A stretch of DNA of 64,000 bases from Mucilaginibacter_A sp041088075 (GCF_041088075.1 NZ_JBGCVY010000069.1:1-64000), one strand, 5' to 3'; positions 53,603 through 62,312 are shown, counted from the first letter of the stretch. Translations and numbers: made by a program. Notes: generated from the sequence alone by a model not told the origin.

Positions 53603-54601
53603 ATGAACCCTGATACTTTTACCCAATCTGTTCCTGAACCATTTCCTGCCGAAACAAAAACACAAAGCTCTTTTTACCGAGATGTGCTTGCCGGTTTAAC
53701 CGCTTCCCCCAAAAAGCTGCAATCCAAATATTTCTACGATGCGGCGGGCGATAAACTGTTCCAGGAAATTATGAACTGCCCGGAATATTACCTCACCAAC
53801 TGCGAAATGGAGATATTTTCGGAACAGACCGCAGTTTTGGCACAAACTTTAACTAATCGTTTTGAGGCTTTCGATTTGATTGAGCTGGGTGCAGGCGATG
53901 CCACAAAATCAATTTACCTGCTGCAGTATTTGCTGGAGCAAAAGGTTGATTTTACGTATTTGCCGATTGATATTTCTTCCAATGTAATCGGGCAATTGGG
54001 GCAAAACCTGCCGCAAAAACTGCCGGGCCTGCACATGCGCGGTTTAAACGGCGACTATTTTGATATGCTAAAAGAAGCATCGCAGCTTTCATTGCGCCCA
54101 AAAGTGGTGTTGTTTATGGGATCCAACATCGGAAATATGCCGGTAAAAGAAGCACAGGAATTTTGCCAGGCAATGCGCCATCAACTATCACCTAACGACT
54201 TACTGATTATCGGTTTTGATCTCAAAAAAAACCCGAAAACGATTTTGGCTGCTTATAACGATGCGGCTGGAATCACTAAAAACTTCAACCTCAATTTATT
54301 AAAACGGATAAACCGCGAACTGGAAGCCGATTTTGATTTGAATCAGTTTGACCATTATCCAACTTACAATCCCGAGACCGGTGCCTGCAAAAGTTATTTG
54401 GTCAGCTTAAAAAAGCAACAAGTGAAGTTGGGCGAACATTTGATTGCGTTTGAAGAAAACGAACTGATTGACATGGAAGTTTCGCAAAAATACAACCTGC
54501 AGGAAACGGACGCGCTGGCAAAGCAAGCTGGTTTTGAACCTATTGCGCATTTTTTTGATGGTAAAAAGTGGTTTGTGGATGCGCTTTGGGAGTGTGTTTA
54601 G
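53603..54601 (+). CDS. egtD: L-histidine N(alpha)-methyltransferase EgtD
   Basis: EgtD trimethylates histidine to hercynine. I start at the ATG at 53603 (332 residues), ten bases after the egtB stop; the longer frame runs into egtB. The SAM site is LIELGAGDATKS, preceded by KYFYDAAGDKLFQEIMNCPEYY, typical of the family, and followed by FMGSNIGNM and DLLIIGFDLKKNP. Motif copies at 54069 and 54144 encode MLKEAS and PVKEA. The operon ends here, followed by a ~160-bp repeat element. Confidence 0.96.
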   Translation: MNPDTFTQSVPEPFPAETKTQSSFYRDVLAGLTASPKKLQSKYFYDAAGDKLFQEIMNCPEYYLTNCEMEIFSEQTAVLAQTLTNRFEAFDLIELGAGDATKSIYLLQYLLEQKVDFTYLPIDISSNVIGQLGQNLPQKLPGLHMRGLNGDYFDMLKEASQLSLRPKVVLFMGSNIGNMPVKEAQEFCQAMRHQLSPNDLLIIGFDLKKNPKTILAAYNDAAGITKNFNLNLLKRINRELEADFDLNQFDHYPTYNPETGACKSYLVSLKKQQVKLGEHLIAFEENELIDMEVSQKYNLQETDALAKQAGFEPIAHFFDGKKWFVDALWECV

Positions 54602-54625
54602 AAGGAATAGTAAGCTTTGACTTTT

Positions 54626-54786
54626 AGAGCCTGTTTAAATTTATACAAGTAAAAATGGCAATGCTTCTTTTACCGTATAAAAATTGGTGTTTGCATCAAT
54701 TTAAATAAATCAAGAACTTGATGTTTACTGTTTTTTAAGGGGATAAAAGAAGTATGGAAAAATTCGACAAAATTTAAACAGGCTCT
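54626..54786. repeat. ~160-bp inverted-repeat element with nested 95-bp core (subtype B)
   Basis: Outer arms AGAGCCTGTTTAAATTT (54626-54642) and AAATTTAAACAGGCTCT (54770-54786) are perfect reverse complements of 17 bases. Inside, ATGCTTCTTTTA (54661) and TAAAAGAAGTAT (54744) bound the 95-bp core. It is clearly homologous to the element at 60115 along its whole length. It fills most of the gap 54602-54871. Confidence 0.93.
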
Positions 54787-54871
54787 TAATGTTTGAATAA
54801 ATGTATTTTAGAAATTAAATAGAACTTTATTACAATTTGGTATAGAACGTTAAATACAAATCAGCACAAAG

Positions 54872-55447
54872 ATGATTTCTTCACCATTGATTCAACGTAT
54901 TAATCACGTCGCACCACTTTCCAAAGAACTGGAAGAATGTATTGTTGCCAGCTTAAAAGAAGAAGAATTTTGCAAGCGTGATTTATTGTTGAAAGAAGGA
55001 CAAATAGCCAGGCAGATTTACTTTATTCAAAAAGGTTTTTGCCGGGCTTTTTATTCGAAAGAGGATAAAGAATACACCACTTGGTTTATGGGCGAAGGCG
55101 ATATTATGATTTCCGTTTATAGTTTTTTTACCCAGCGGCCTTCCGTAGAAAGCATCGAAGTTTTGCAAGACGCAACTTTCCTTTCCATGTCATGGCAGCA
55201 ATTGCAAAAAATCTACCATGATTTCCCTGAGTTTAACCTTTTTGGCCGGATCATCACCGAGCAATACTATATTAAGAGTGAAGAGCGAGCCATTGCTTTA
55301 CGCACTTTATCTGCCAAAGACCGGTATGAAAATTTATTAAAAACTTACCCCAACATTCTTCAAAAAGCATCTTTAGGACAAATTGCATCACATTTAGGCA
55401 TGAATCTGGAAACTTTAAGCAGAATTAGGGCAAAAGTTGTTTTTTGA
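54872..55447 (+). CDS. Crp/Fnr-family transcriptional regulator
   Basis: The 191-residue regulator has a cyclic-nucleotide-binding-like jelly roll (about 25-120: LLLKEGQIARQIYFIQKGFC) and a short C-terminal winged helix (about 145-191) with recognition helix LGMNLETLSRIRAK. It has no Cys cluster like Fnr and no clear cAMP signature. A TTGAC-N4-GTCAA palindrome overlaps its stop codon and precedes the next gene, suggesting autoregulation-independent control of that gene. Confidence 0.9.
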   Translation: MISSPLIQRINHVAPLSKELEECIVASLKEEEFCKRDLLLKEGQIARQIYFIQKGFCRAFYSKEDKEYTTWFMGEGDIMISVYSFFTQRPSVESIEVLQDATFLSMSWQQLQKIYHDFPEFNLFGRIITEQYYIKSEERAIALRTLSAKDRYENLLKTYPNILQKASLGQIASHLGMNLETLSRIRAKVVF

Positions 55448-55459
55448 CTTTTGTCAAAA
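55442..55459. promoter_or_regulatory. CRP/FNR-like operator palindrome
   Basis: TTTTGAC, TTTT, GTCAAAA is a perfect seven-base inverted repeat with a four-base centre, the geometry of CRP/FNR sites (TTGAT-N4-ATCAA). It lies 52 bases before the lipoprotein gene at 55511. Confidence 0.6.
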
Positions 55460-55510
55460 TTATTGTGATTTCTTTTCTGTCATTTTAAATCAAATTAATT
55501 AAAAGACATT

Positions 55511-56983
55511 ATGAAAAAAAATTACATCTCCCTGCGGCATATCATAGCCCTTGTGCTTTTGCTTGCCGCCTTTACTATTAATAGCTGTCGAAAAGAATCA
55601 ACCCAAACAGACCCAACAGCTTCTGAAGATGCCAAACTAATTGCAGATGCCAAAACTTACTTTGAAAGCAGTGGCCTGAAAACAGGTTCGGTAAAAGCCA
55701 ATGCGTTAAATGCTTATAAAACACCTATCCAATTATTGACCAAAACCATAAATTGGGATTCTGCCTATACCCAAACCATCTCTACAGGTAAAATAGTTGT
55801 GCTGCCGGTACATTATAAAGAAAACAGTTATATGAAGGTGGGCGTAAACGAATTGCCTTTAAGCTCGTTGACACGTCTGTTTATTTACAAAAACAAAAAA
55901 GGGGTTATGTGCACAGAAGTGGTAACGCGTATACCTGATACCACTTGCCTTAACAACAGGGGCAGGGACAGGCCTTTTTCGGGCATAATCAATGTTTGGG
56001 ACTGGCATGGTAATTTCATTAAGGGCTACAGTATCAAGAATGGCACCGAAAAACACTTGGGCGCACCCGATTATACAGCCAACAGTAGCAGCCCACTTAA
56101 AGCAATGAATCTTAAAACGGATGCCTATGACGAAATATGCGTTACGGAACCATATGGGGTTTGTGTTTCCGTAGATGGAGGGCTAACATGGTACTGCCAT
56201 GATCAGGGATATTATCTGCAATGCACAATCAGTTGGATAGACTTTGGCGATGGTACTGGTAGCGGGCCTACCGGGGTAGATTATAGTGGCGGCGGAGGTG
56301 GCAGTGTTGGCAGCTCAAGCCCTACTCTTTCATCTACTGATATTGCAAATTCTACCTATGTTAATGATGGAAAGCCTACAATTGATCCAGTTAAATATTT
56401 CAATTGTTTTAATGATGGGAAAACCGCAAGCCAGTATAAAATGACTTTATATGTTAATCAACCATCACCGGGAACTAATGCCCCATATGCGATTGCTACT
56501 TACGCACAAGGACATTGGGAATTACCAGATGGAAAATGGTTTGATGTAGGGCATACGTTCGTAGGATTTGAAAAAATAAATACCGACGGAACATCTGTTA
56601 CACAAGTTATGGGCTTTTATCCTGGAGGAAATGGTATTTATTCTAAAGGAGTTATAAAAGATGATAGCAATCATCCATATGACGTTAGCTATACCTCTTC
56701 GGTAAATGCATCACAATTTAATGCGGCTTTACAACTTGTAGTTGATAACGGTAATTTAGCTCAATATCAACTTTCTGTAAATTCGATTCTTGGAATAAAC
56801 GAATATAATTGTACGGATGCCGCCATACATTGGATGTGGCAAGCAAACGTCAATGTACCAAATGGGGCACCAAATGGATCATTAAATACATCGCCTGGTC
56901 AATACGGGCAAGACTTACTTTCAATGCCAGGAGTTAGTACTACCTCTTCTCAAGCACCAAGCAGTCATGGAGCCTGTAATTAA
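55511..56983 (+). CDS. Lipoprotein with variable C-terminal papain-like domain (candidate effector)
   Basis: The 490-residue lipoprotein has a signal ending TINSC (Cys 26). Residues ~30-250 form a Bacteroidota-type N-terminal region with Cys-rich DGGLTWYCHDQGYYLQC. A Gly linker YSGGGGGSVGSS follows near 258-268. The C-terminal ~220 residues use more A+T-rich codons and contain GHTFVGFEKI (His 348) and later EYNCTDAAIHWMW (Cys 434). That His-then-Cys order suits a circularly permuted NlpC/P60-like fold. A swapped toxic domain is plausible but not proven. Two membrane-protein genes follow 12 bases later. Confidence 0.6.
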   Translation: MKKNYISLRHIIALVLLLAAFTINSCRKESTQTDPTASEDAKLIADAKTYFESSGLKTGSVKANALNAYKTPIQLLTKTINWDSAYTQTISTGKIVVLPVHYKENSYMKVGVNELPLSSLTRLFIYKNKKGVMCTEVVTRIPDTTCLNNRGRDRPFSGIINVWDWHGNFIKGYSIKNGTEKHLGAPDYTANSSSPLKAMNLKTDAYDEICVTEPYGVCVSVDGGLTWYCHDQGYYLQCTISWIDFGDGTGSGPTGVDYSGGGGGSVGSSSPTLSSTDIANSTYVNDGKPTIDPVKYFNCFNDGKTASQYKMTLYVNQPSPGTNAPYAIATYAQGHWELPDGKWFDVGHTFVGFEKINTDGTSVTQVMGFYPGGNGIYSKGVIKDDSNHPYDVSYTSSVNASQFNAALQLVVDNGNLAQYQLSVNSILGINEYNCTDAAIHWMWQANVNVPNGAPNGSLNTSPGQYGQDLLSMPGVSTTSSQAPSSHGACN

Positions 56984-56995
56984 AACTAATATGTT

Positions 56996-57382
56996 ATGAA
57001 AGCTTTACTTTTATTATTGATATTATTATCTTTTATTATTGCTATACCAACCAATCTCGGTTGGTGGGGGTTGTTTAGCAGCGAATTTTTAGCACCAATG
57101 TCGATGATTAAGGCCGGGTCGATTAGTGCCGAAAGGCTGTTAGCTTGGATAATATTGATAATATCACACTTGTCGGTCTTAAGTTTGATTTTTTTAACCA
57201 AAAAGCCATTTTTTTTCACTACGCTATTTTGCTTCCCTGTAGTATTTATTTTTATTTTTATATTATTTGATTTCTTGTCGGCATTTTTTTTAGTACCCTT
57301 TATTATTATATGGATCATCGCACTTATTAAACAATGGATTAAAAGTAAAAAGGCAGGTTTGACATTAAAAGTAACAGAATGA
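56996..57382 (+). CDS. Small multi-span membrane protein (candidate immunity)
   Basis: The 128-residue protein is almost entirely hydrophobic, with about four membrane segments (MKALLLLLILLSFIIAIP, LLAWIILIISHLSVLSLIFL, TTLFCFPVVFIFIFILF, FLVPFIIIWIIALI) and a basic tail. I recognise no family. The layout matches each half of the next protein, so they are paralogues. It overlaps the next gene by four bases and follows the candidate effector closely, as immunity proteins often do. Confidence 0.6.
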   Translation: MKALLLLLILLSFIIAIPTNLGWWGLFSSEFLAPMSMIKAGSISAERLLAWIILIISHLSVLSLIFLTKKPFFFTTLFCFPVVFIFIFILFDFLSAFFLVPFIIIWIIALIKQWIKSKKAGLTLKVTE

Positions 57383-58110
57383 AAGGATTGCTTTTTTTGA
57401 TGATCGTATTTTCGTTCTTCTCCAATTTTACTGTTAATGAGTTTGGCTGGATGGTCGTTTACAAAATGGAGTTCCCCAATCTAACAGATTTCATCAAATC
57501 CGATTATTATGACTTTTCGATATTTATCATCTGGGCTTTGCTTTTAGTAGCACATGCTATTACAATAAGTTTGCTGTTTTTAACCCGTAAAAAGCACTTT
57601 CCGGAGTTGTTGTTTTGTGCACCGTTACTATATATCATCTTTTTTGTGTTCTTCAATTTGCTGGCAATTCCCTTGTTGTTCCCTTTTATCTTGATTTGGC
57701 TTGCTGCTTTATTATACCAAAAAACAAAAACAAAAAAAATCAAAATTAAAATCAAAACCGAAATCCTGCTTCTTGCCATGTTTTTAGGCTTCCTTTTTGC
57801 TGCATTTCCGATAGCCGAGTCATTGCCTCAGTTTAGGAAGGATTTGTCTAATGCTTTTATGACAATAAAAAACGGAAGCAACAGATCGTCGGCCATTTTG
57901 TGGCTATTGCTTATCGCATCCAATGGGGCATTAATCAGCATAGCCTTTTTCAGGAAAAAGAAATATTTTAACAAGCTCTTAATATGGATACCGGCATTTT
58001 TTATAGCCATATTTATAGTATATAATTACTCCGCTTTCTTTTTCCTGATTCCCTTCATTGGCATCTGGGTTACAGCCTTAATTGAAGAAAGGCAACATAT
58101 AGCTTATTAA
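57379..58110 (+). CDS. Membrane protein made of two repeats of the preceding protein
   Basis: The 243 residues consist of two ~120-residue halves, each with the same pattern as the upstream 128-residue protein: a leading helix, a polar loop, SLLFLTRKKHFPELLFCAPL in the first half, and ISIAFFRKKKYFNKLLIWIP in the second, then FLIPFIGIWVTALIEE. A Lys/Ile run (KTKKIKIKIKTE) joins the halves. This is an internal duplication of a unit that also exists alone. Function unknown; immunity to the neighbouring lipoprotein domain is an inference. Confidence 0.6.
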   Translation: MKGLLFLMIVFSFFSNFTVNEFGWMVVYKMEFPNLTDFIKSDYYDFSIFIIWALLLVAHAITISLLFLTRKKHFPELLFCAPLLYIIFFVFFNLLAIPLLFPFILIWLAALLYQKTKTKKIKIKIKTEILLLAMFLGFLFAAFPIAESLPQFRKDLSNAFMTIKNGSNRSSAILWLLLIASNGALISIAFFRKKKYFNKLLIWIPAFFIAIFIVYNYSAFFFLIPFIGIWVTALIEERQHIAY

Positions 58111-58154
58111 AACAAGTTTGTTTTAACGAAGTTTTTAAAGTAAAGCCTTTTTCT

Positions 58155-59258
58155 ATGAAACCCAACCCAACTTCCCGCCGCGATTTTCTCCGTCACCTTT
58201 CGCTTGGTGCAGGCGCTTTAACTTTAGGTTCGGCGCTTGCATCGTTTGATGAGCTTCTTTTAGCAGATAAAAAATTGGGTATTGCTTTGGTGGGATTAGG
58301 AAATTATGCAGGCGGACAATTGGCTCCGGCTTTGCAGCAAACCAAAAATTGTTACTTGGCCGGGATCGTAACCGGAACGCCGGAAAAAGCCAAAACCTGG
58401 TCGGCAAAGTACAACATCCCGCAGAAAAATATTTACAACTACCAAAACTTTGATTCTATCGCCCAAAACCCGGACATTGATATTGTTTACGTCGTGCTGC
58501 CGGTTTCGATGCACAAAGAATATACCATCCGCGCAGCAAAAGCCGGAAAACATGTGATCTGCGAAAAACCAATGGCGCTAAACGCAGCAGATTGCCGGGA
58601 AATGATTATGGCTTGTAAACAGGCAAACCGGATGCTTTCGATTGGTTACCGCCTGCATTTTGAACCGCATAACCTGGAAGTGATGCGCTTAGGCCAAAAG
58701 CAAGTTTTAGGAAAAGTAACGCAGTTAGAAACAGCCAATGGTTTTACTTGGGGAGGGCCGCCAACATGGCGGCTAAAAAAAGCAATGTCTGGCGGCGGCG
58801 GATTAATGGATATGGGGATTTATGCGATACAAGGCGCACGATATACTTTGGGACAAGAGCCAATCGCTGTAAAAGCAACCCAGGAAAAAACAAAACCGGA
58901 ATTGTTTAAAGACGTGGACGAAACCGTTTTTTGGGAACTGGAATTTCCGGGAGGCTTGGTAACGAAGGGAAAATCAAGCTATAACAACAACTGGGGCTAT
59001 TTAAAAGCAAAAACAGAAAAAGGCTTTTTTGAACTGGAACCGGCTTATGGTTACGGCGGTATTGACGGCAGAACCTCAAACGGGCCGATGAACATTCCGA
59101 ATGTTATCCAGCAGGCTTTGCAAATGGACGATTTTGCAAATTGTGTCATCACCAAAAAACCAACACGCGTTCCTGGTGAAGAAGGCTTAAAAGATATGTT
59201 GGTTGTTGATGCAATTTACCGAAGCCTGGATTCGGGCAAACGCGAAAAGATTGGTTAA
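58155..59258 (+). CDS. Tat-exported Gfo/Idh/MocA-family oxidoreductase
   Basis: The 367-residue protein starts with a twin-arginine signal (SRRDFLRHLSLGAGALTLG). The Rossmann motif GIALVGLGNYAGGQLAPAL follows, then the family motif EKPMALNAADCREMI and the catalytic-type HFEPHN near residue 170, with the C-terminal beta-sheet domain. It resembles periplasmic glucose-fructose oxidoreductase, which carries tightly bound NADP. The sugar substrate is unknown. It converges on the phosphatase gene two bases away. Confidence 0.9.
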   Translation: MKPNPTSRRDFLRHLSLGAGALTLGSALASFDELLLADKKLGIALVGLGNYAGGQLAPALQQTKNCYLAGIVTGTPEKAKTWSAKYNIPQKNIYNYQNFDSIAQNPDIDIVYVVLPVSMHKEYTIRAAKAGKHVICEKPMALNAADCREMIMACKQANRMLSIGYRLHFEPHNLEVMRLGQKQVLGKVTQLETANGFTWGGPPTWRLKKAMSGGGGLMDMGIYAIQGARYTLGQEPIAVKATQEKTKPELFKDVDETVFWELEFPGGLVTKGKSSYNNNWGYLKAKTEKGFFELEPAYGYGGIDGRTSNGPMNIPNVIQQALQMDDFANCVITKKPTRVPGEEGLKDMLVVDAIYRSLDSGKREKIG

Positions 59259-59259
59259 A

Positions 59260-60084
59260 TTAATTTGCTTCTTTTATCGCCCATTTTTTTAAGGCAGAAT
59301 CTTTTTGTGTTTGATTTAACTTGTAATTGTACTGGTACAATGCACTTTCCCAATCGCCGTAAGCGGGATTGGGAAATACAATAAATTTTTTTCCAAATTC
59401 TGCTGCTTGTTGTTGTGTGTTTTGCATACGCTCGTCATAGTTTTTATGCTCAAACAAAGTAGAAAAATCGCTTAAATTATCGCCCAAAAGCATAATTACT
59501 TCATGGTTTTGCAGCACTTGCAGCCGCCGCGTTTCTTTGCTTGACGAGGCTTCTTTTAGCAGCAAATGTTTAATATCAGCATTTGGCAGGGCGTATTTTT
59601 GCAGGTTTTTTAAAGTTCCCGGCAGCTCGTCTTTATCACGATTGGTAATGTAAAATATTTCAACACCTTTTTTGGCCGCGTATTTTAAGAAAGACGGCGC
59701 CCCTGCAATCGTGTCTGCTGCTGCTTTTGCCGTCCAGACTTTCCAGGTTTTTAGGTCGAAATCCTTTCCTTCCAAAGCTTCGCTCATATCATGCGGACTA
59801 TTATCTAAAACGGTTTCATCAATATCCGTAACAATAGCTTTTGGTTTTGTTGTTGGTTGCAATAAAGCCTGGTCTAAACGTAAACGCGCAAAATTATAAG
59901 CCTGGAAACACAAAGCTTTGTATTCTGCCGCACGCTGCATCCAAAGGTTGGCCATTACTTTGCCACCAATGGCAGGTGCAACAACAACCGGAATGCCTGT
60001 TCTGGCTGTAGAAACAACGCTTTTTTTAGAAGAGCAAGCGCAAAACGCCGAAACCAGCAACAGCGATACAACAATTTTTTTCAT
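59260..60084 (-). CDS. Lipoprotein e(P4)-family acid phosphatase / 5'-nucleotidase
   Basis: The 274-residue HAD-superfamily lipoprotein has a lipobox FCAC (Cys ~18). The HAD nucleophile motif is IVTDIDETVLDNSP (about 84-97), with FYITNRDKDE (motif II) and MLLGDNLSDFS (motif IV). e(P4) enzymes dephosphorylate nucleotides such as NMN at the outer membrane, so it may feed the NAD pathway; that link is inference. A partial motif copy lies at its 3' end (59267-59276). Confidence 0.93.
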   Translation of the reverse strand: MKKIVVSLLLVSAFCACSSKKSVVSTARTGIPVVVAPAIGGKVMANLWMQRAAEYKALCFQAYNFARLRLDQALLQPTTKPKAIVTDIDETVLDNSPHDMSEALEGKDFDLKTWKVWTAKAAADTIAGAPSFLKYAAKKGVEIFYITNRDKDELPGTLKNLQKYALPNADIKHLLLKEASSSKETRRLQVLQNHEVIMLLGDNLSDFSTLFEHKNYDERMQNTQQQAAEFGKKFIVFPNPAYGDWESALYQYNYKLNQTQKDSALKKWAIKEAN

Positions 60085-60114
60085 TTTTTTCAGAAGTAAA
60101 ACTACGGTAAACTT

Positions 60115-60277
60115 AAAGCCTGTTTAAATTTATTCGAGAAAAAGCACTAATGCTTCTTTTACCCTATAAAAATTGGTGTTTGCATCACTTAAACAGATCA
60201 AGAACTTTATGTTTGCTGTTTTTTTAGGTGATAAAAGAAGCATGGAAAATATACTGAACAAATTTAAAACGGGCTCT
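60115..60277. repeat. ~160-bp inverted-repeat element with nested core (subtype B)
   Basis: AAAGCCTGTTTAAATTT (60115-60131) and AAATTTAAAACGGGCTCT (60260-60277) bound the element. ATGCTTCTTTTA (60150) and TAAAAGAAGCAT (60232) bound the core, with GTTTGCATCACTTAAACA inside. It matches the element at 54626 throughout. No gene lies in 60085-60344. Confidence 0.93.
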
Positions 60278-60344
60278 TAAAGATTTTAAATTTATACTTT
60301 GTCAGTTTTGCAATCGAAAACAACGCTAAAAGCAAAAGGGTAGT

Positions 60345-61709
60345 TTACATTTTCATTAATCTCGGGTACAAGCGTAAAAATACTTCTCCTGCCATCGGGT
60401 TTTTGCCATACAAACCGTTCAACCTGCTGTCGGCACCGTAATAGCTCAATTGTCCGCCTGCTGCCAGGTTTAAAGGGCCAAGCCTGAACAGGTCATAATT
60501 TAAACCTAAAGTGATGGCGTTAACCGGGAAAACGGTATCATTGCCATAAACAACAGGGTTTAAAACCAATTCTTCTGTTGTTTTTTGAACAAATTCGTAA
60601 CGGGTATAAAAGTCTAATCTTTTCAACCGCAAGTTAGCTTCAAATAAAGCAGAATTATCGCCCTGTTGGGCAGGTGTTTTGTTCAATCCCCATAAAGCAG
60701 TTGCATTAAAAGTTTTTTCATCACCTAAAGGCAGGCTGTAGGTTGCCGAAGCTGTTGTGCGGGAAACGTTCTCTTCCGGGTGCAGTTCTTCCGGGCTTTT
60801 TAAAAAACCGTGCGAAACCTGCAAAGCCCAGTTTGCAGAAGGGTTGTAGTTTAACCTCGCGCTGTAGGAATCAAATTTAGGCTGATCAAAATTATACCGG
60901 TTTTCATTCGGCTCGCGGCCGGTAAAAGAGGAGGCTTCGATTTTAAAATCATCAAAGCGGAAACCAATGGTAGCCACGCCAAAAGTAATATGGGTAGCAT
61001 CAGACCAATGATGGCTAATCGGTGCATCAGGATTGGCCATGGCCGAAGGGCGGTGCATAAAAGCAACCGGGCCTAAAGCAGGTTCGCCGGGATAACCGAT
61101 GTAAAAGCTCAGGTCAGTTTTTTTAGAAAAAGAATAGGCGTAACTGGCAGACAATTCCGAAAACAGATCGTGCGGGTGCTGGCGGTCAAACAAGGACTGG
61201 CCTTTCCAACTTTCGCCGGATTGGAAAAGCAAAGGATAACCGTTTCCACCTTCCGTAACCGCGTCAAGCGACAGCATCAAATTAAAATGCAGCAGACCAT
61301 TTTTACCAACCTGCCGCTGCGCCATGCCCATAAACCAGTTTGGCGCATCCAGCTTGTCGGCACCGCGGCTGCCTTTGTTAAACAAATCCTGCTTGGTGTA
61401 CCTGAAATCAACATTGCCATGAACCATGTACTGCCAATTTTGGCCGTGCAACATAATGCCATAAACAGGGGAAGCATCCGGCAGCCAGCTTGTGCCCGAT
61501 CCGCTTCTGCTCATCGGTAAGTTTTTGGATTGAGAATTTGACATCATTTTCATACCAGCCATATCTTCATCCATCATCTCCATGCTGTTTTTATGGGTGT
61601 TTTTTTGGTGATGCCTGCTTGTATCCGCCATATCCATGTCCATTTTTTGGGCAAGAGATTGGTTTTTTAATCCAATTAACAGGATCAACAGGCCGAATAA
61701 ATACTTCAT
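60345..61709 (-). CDS. Met/His-rich outer-membrane barrel protein (probable copper-related)
   Basis: The 454-residue protein has a signal peptide and then a Met/His-rich segment (KMDMDMADTSRHHQ and MEMMDEDMAGMKMM), typical of periplasmic copper binding. The remaining ~380 residues alternate as beta-strands (FNLMLSLDAVTEGG, LSFYIGYPGEPALG) and end LRLYPRLMKM, suggesting a barrel. It is the third gene after an HMA protein and an AraC regulator, with an 11-base gap to the latter. Copper resistance is inferred from composition and neighbours. Its start follows CTGTTTTT. Confidence 0.75.
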   Translation of the reverse strand: MKYLFGLLILLIGLKNQSLAQKMDMDMADTSRHHQKNTHKNSMEMMDEDMAGMKMMSNSQSKNLPMSRSGSGTSWLPDASPVYGIMLHGQNWQYMVHGNVDFRYTKQDLFNKGSRGADKLDAPNWFMGMAQRQVGKNGLLHFNLMLSLDAVTEGGNGYPLLFQSGESWKGQSLFDRQHPHDLFSELSASYAYSFSKKTDLSFYIGYPGEPALGPVAFMHRPSAMANPDAPISHHWSDATHITFGVATIGFRFDDFKIEASSFTGREPNENRYNFDQPKFDSYSARLNYNPSANWALQVSHGFLKSPEELHPEENVSRTTASATYSLPLGDEKTFNATALWGLNKTPAQQGDNSALFEANLRLKRLDFYTRYEFVQKTTEELVLNPVVYGNDTVFPVNAITLGLNYDLFRLGPLNLAAGGQLSYYGADSRLNGLYGKNPMAGEVFLRLYPRLMKM

Positions 61710-61720
61710 AAAAACAGAAA

Positions 61721-62284
61721 TTAAATTTTATCAATCGGCTTGCGCTGCGCCAAGCCGGATGTTTTAAACTGGCTTGGTGTTAGGCCGGTGATGCTTTTAA
61801 ACTGTGCCGATAAGTGCGCGCTGCTGCTATAGTTCATCTTCCAGGCAATCTCGTTCAGGTTCAGTTCGCCGTATTCCAGCAGTTCTTTTACTTTTTCAAT
61901 TTTTTGCTGAATGATAAATTTCTCAATCGTAACATCTTCTGCTTCCGAAAAAACGCGGCTCAGGTAAGCATAATCTTTATGTATATGGGCCGAAAGGTAC
62001 TGCGAAAAAACAACATGCGAATCCGTTAAGTCTGTATGGTGGACCTTTTCGATGATTAAACTTTTGATCTGCGCCACTAAACGGTCTTTTTCGTTATCAA
62101 TCAACTCAAACCCCAGAATTTTAAAGGCAGAACCGATGGCGCTTAATTGGGCAGCATCAGGTTCGGGTTCCACAGAAGCAGCACCAAGGCTGGTTGCTTC
62201 TACCTGAAACCCTAAATTTTCTAACTGCTGTTTCACAACCAAAATGCAGCGGTCGCAAACCATATTTTTGATGTGTAATTTCAT
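61721..62284 (-). CDS. AraC-family regulator with N-terminal metal-binding-like domain
   Basis: The 187-residue protein joins a ferredoxin-like N-terminal domain with HIKNMVCDRCILVVKQQLEN (CxxC at residues 10-13, the HMA metal site) to an AraC/XylS DNA-binding domain (about 90-180) with EIAWKMNYSSSAHLSAQFKS and GLTPSQFKTS. A metal, probably Cu(I), bound at the CxxC could control the regulator directly. It sits between the HMA protein and the Met-rich barrel and is their likely regulator. Confidence 0.85.
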   Translation of the reverse strand: MKLHIKNMVCDRCILVVKQQLENLGFQVEATSLGAASVEPEPDAAQLSAIGSAFKILGFELIDNEKDRLVAQIKSLIIEKVHHTDLTDSHVVFSQYLSAHIHKDYAYLSRVFSEAEDVTIEKFIIQQKIEKVKELLEYGELNLNEIAWKMNYSSSAHLSAQFKSITGLTPSQFKTSGLAQRKPIDKI

Positions 62285-62312
62285 GGGGTTTTTGTCGTCT
62301 TAACAATCAGAA

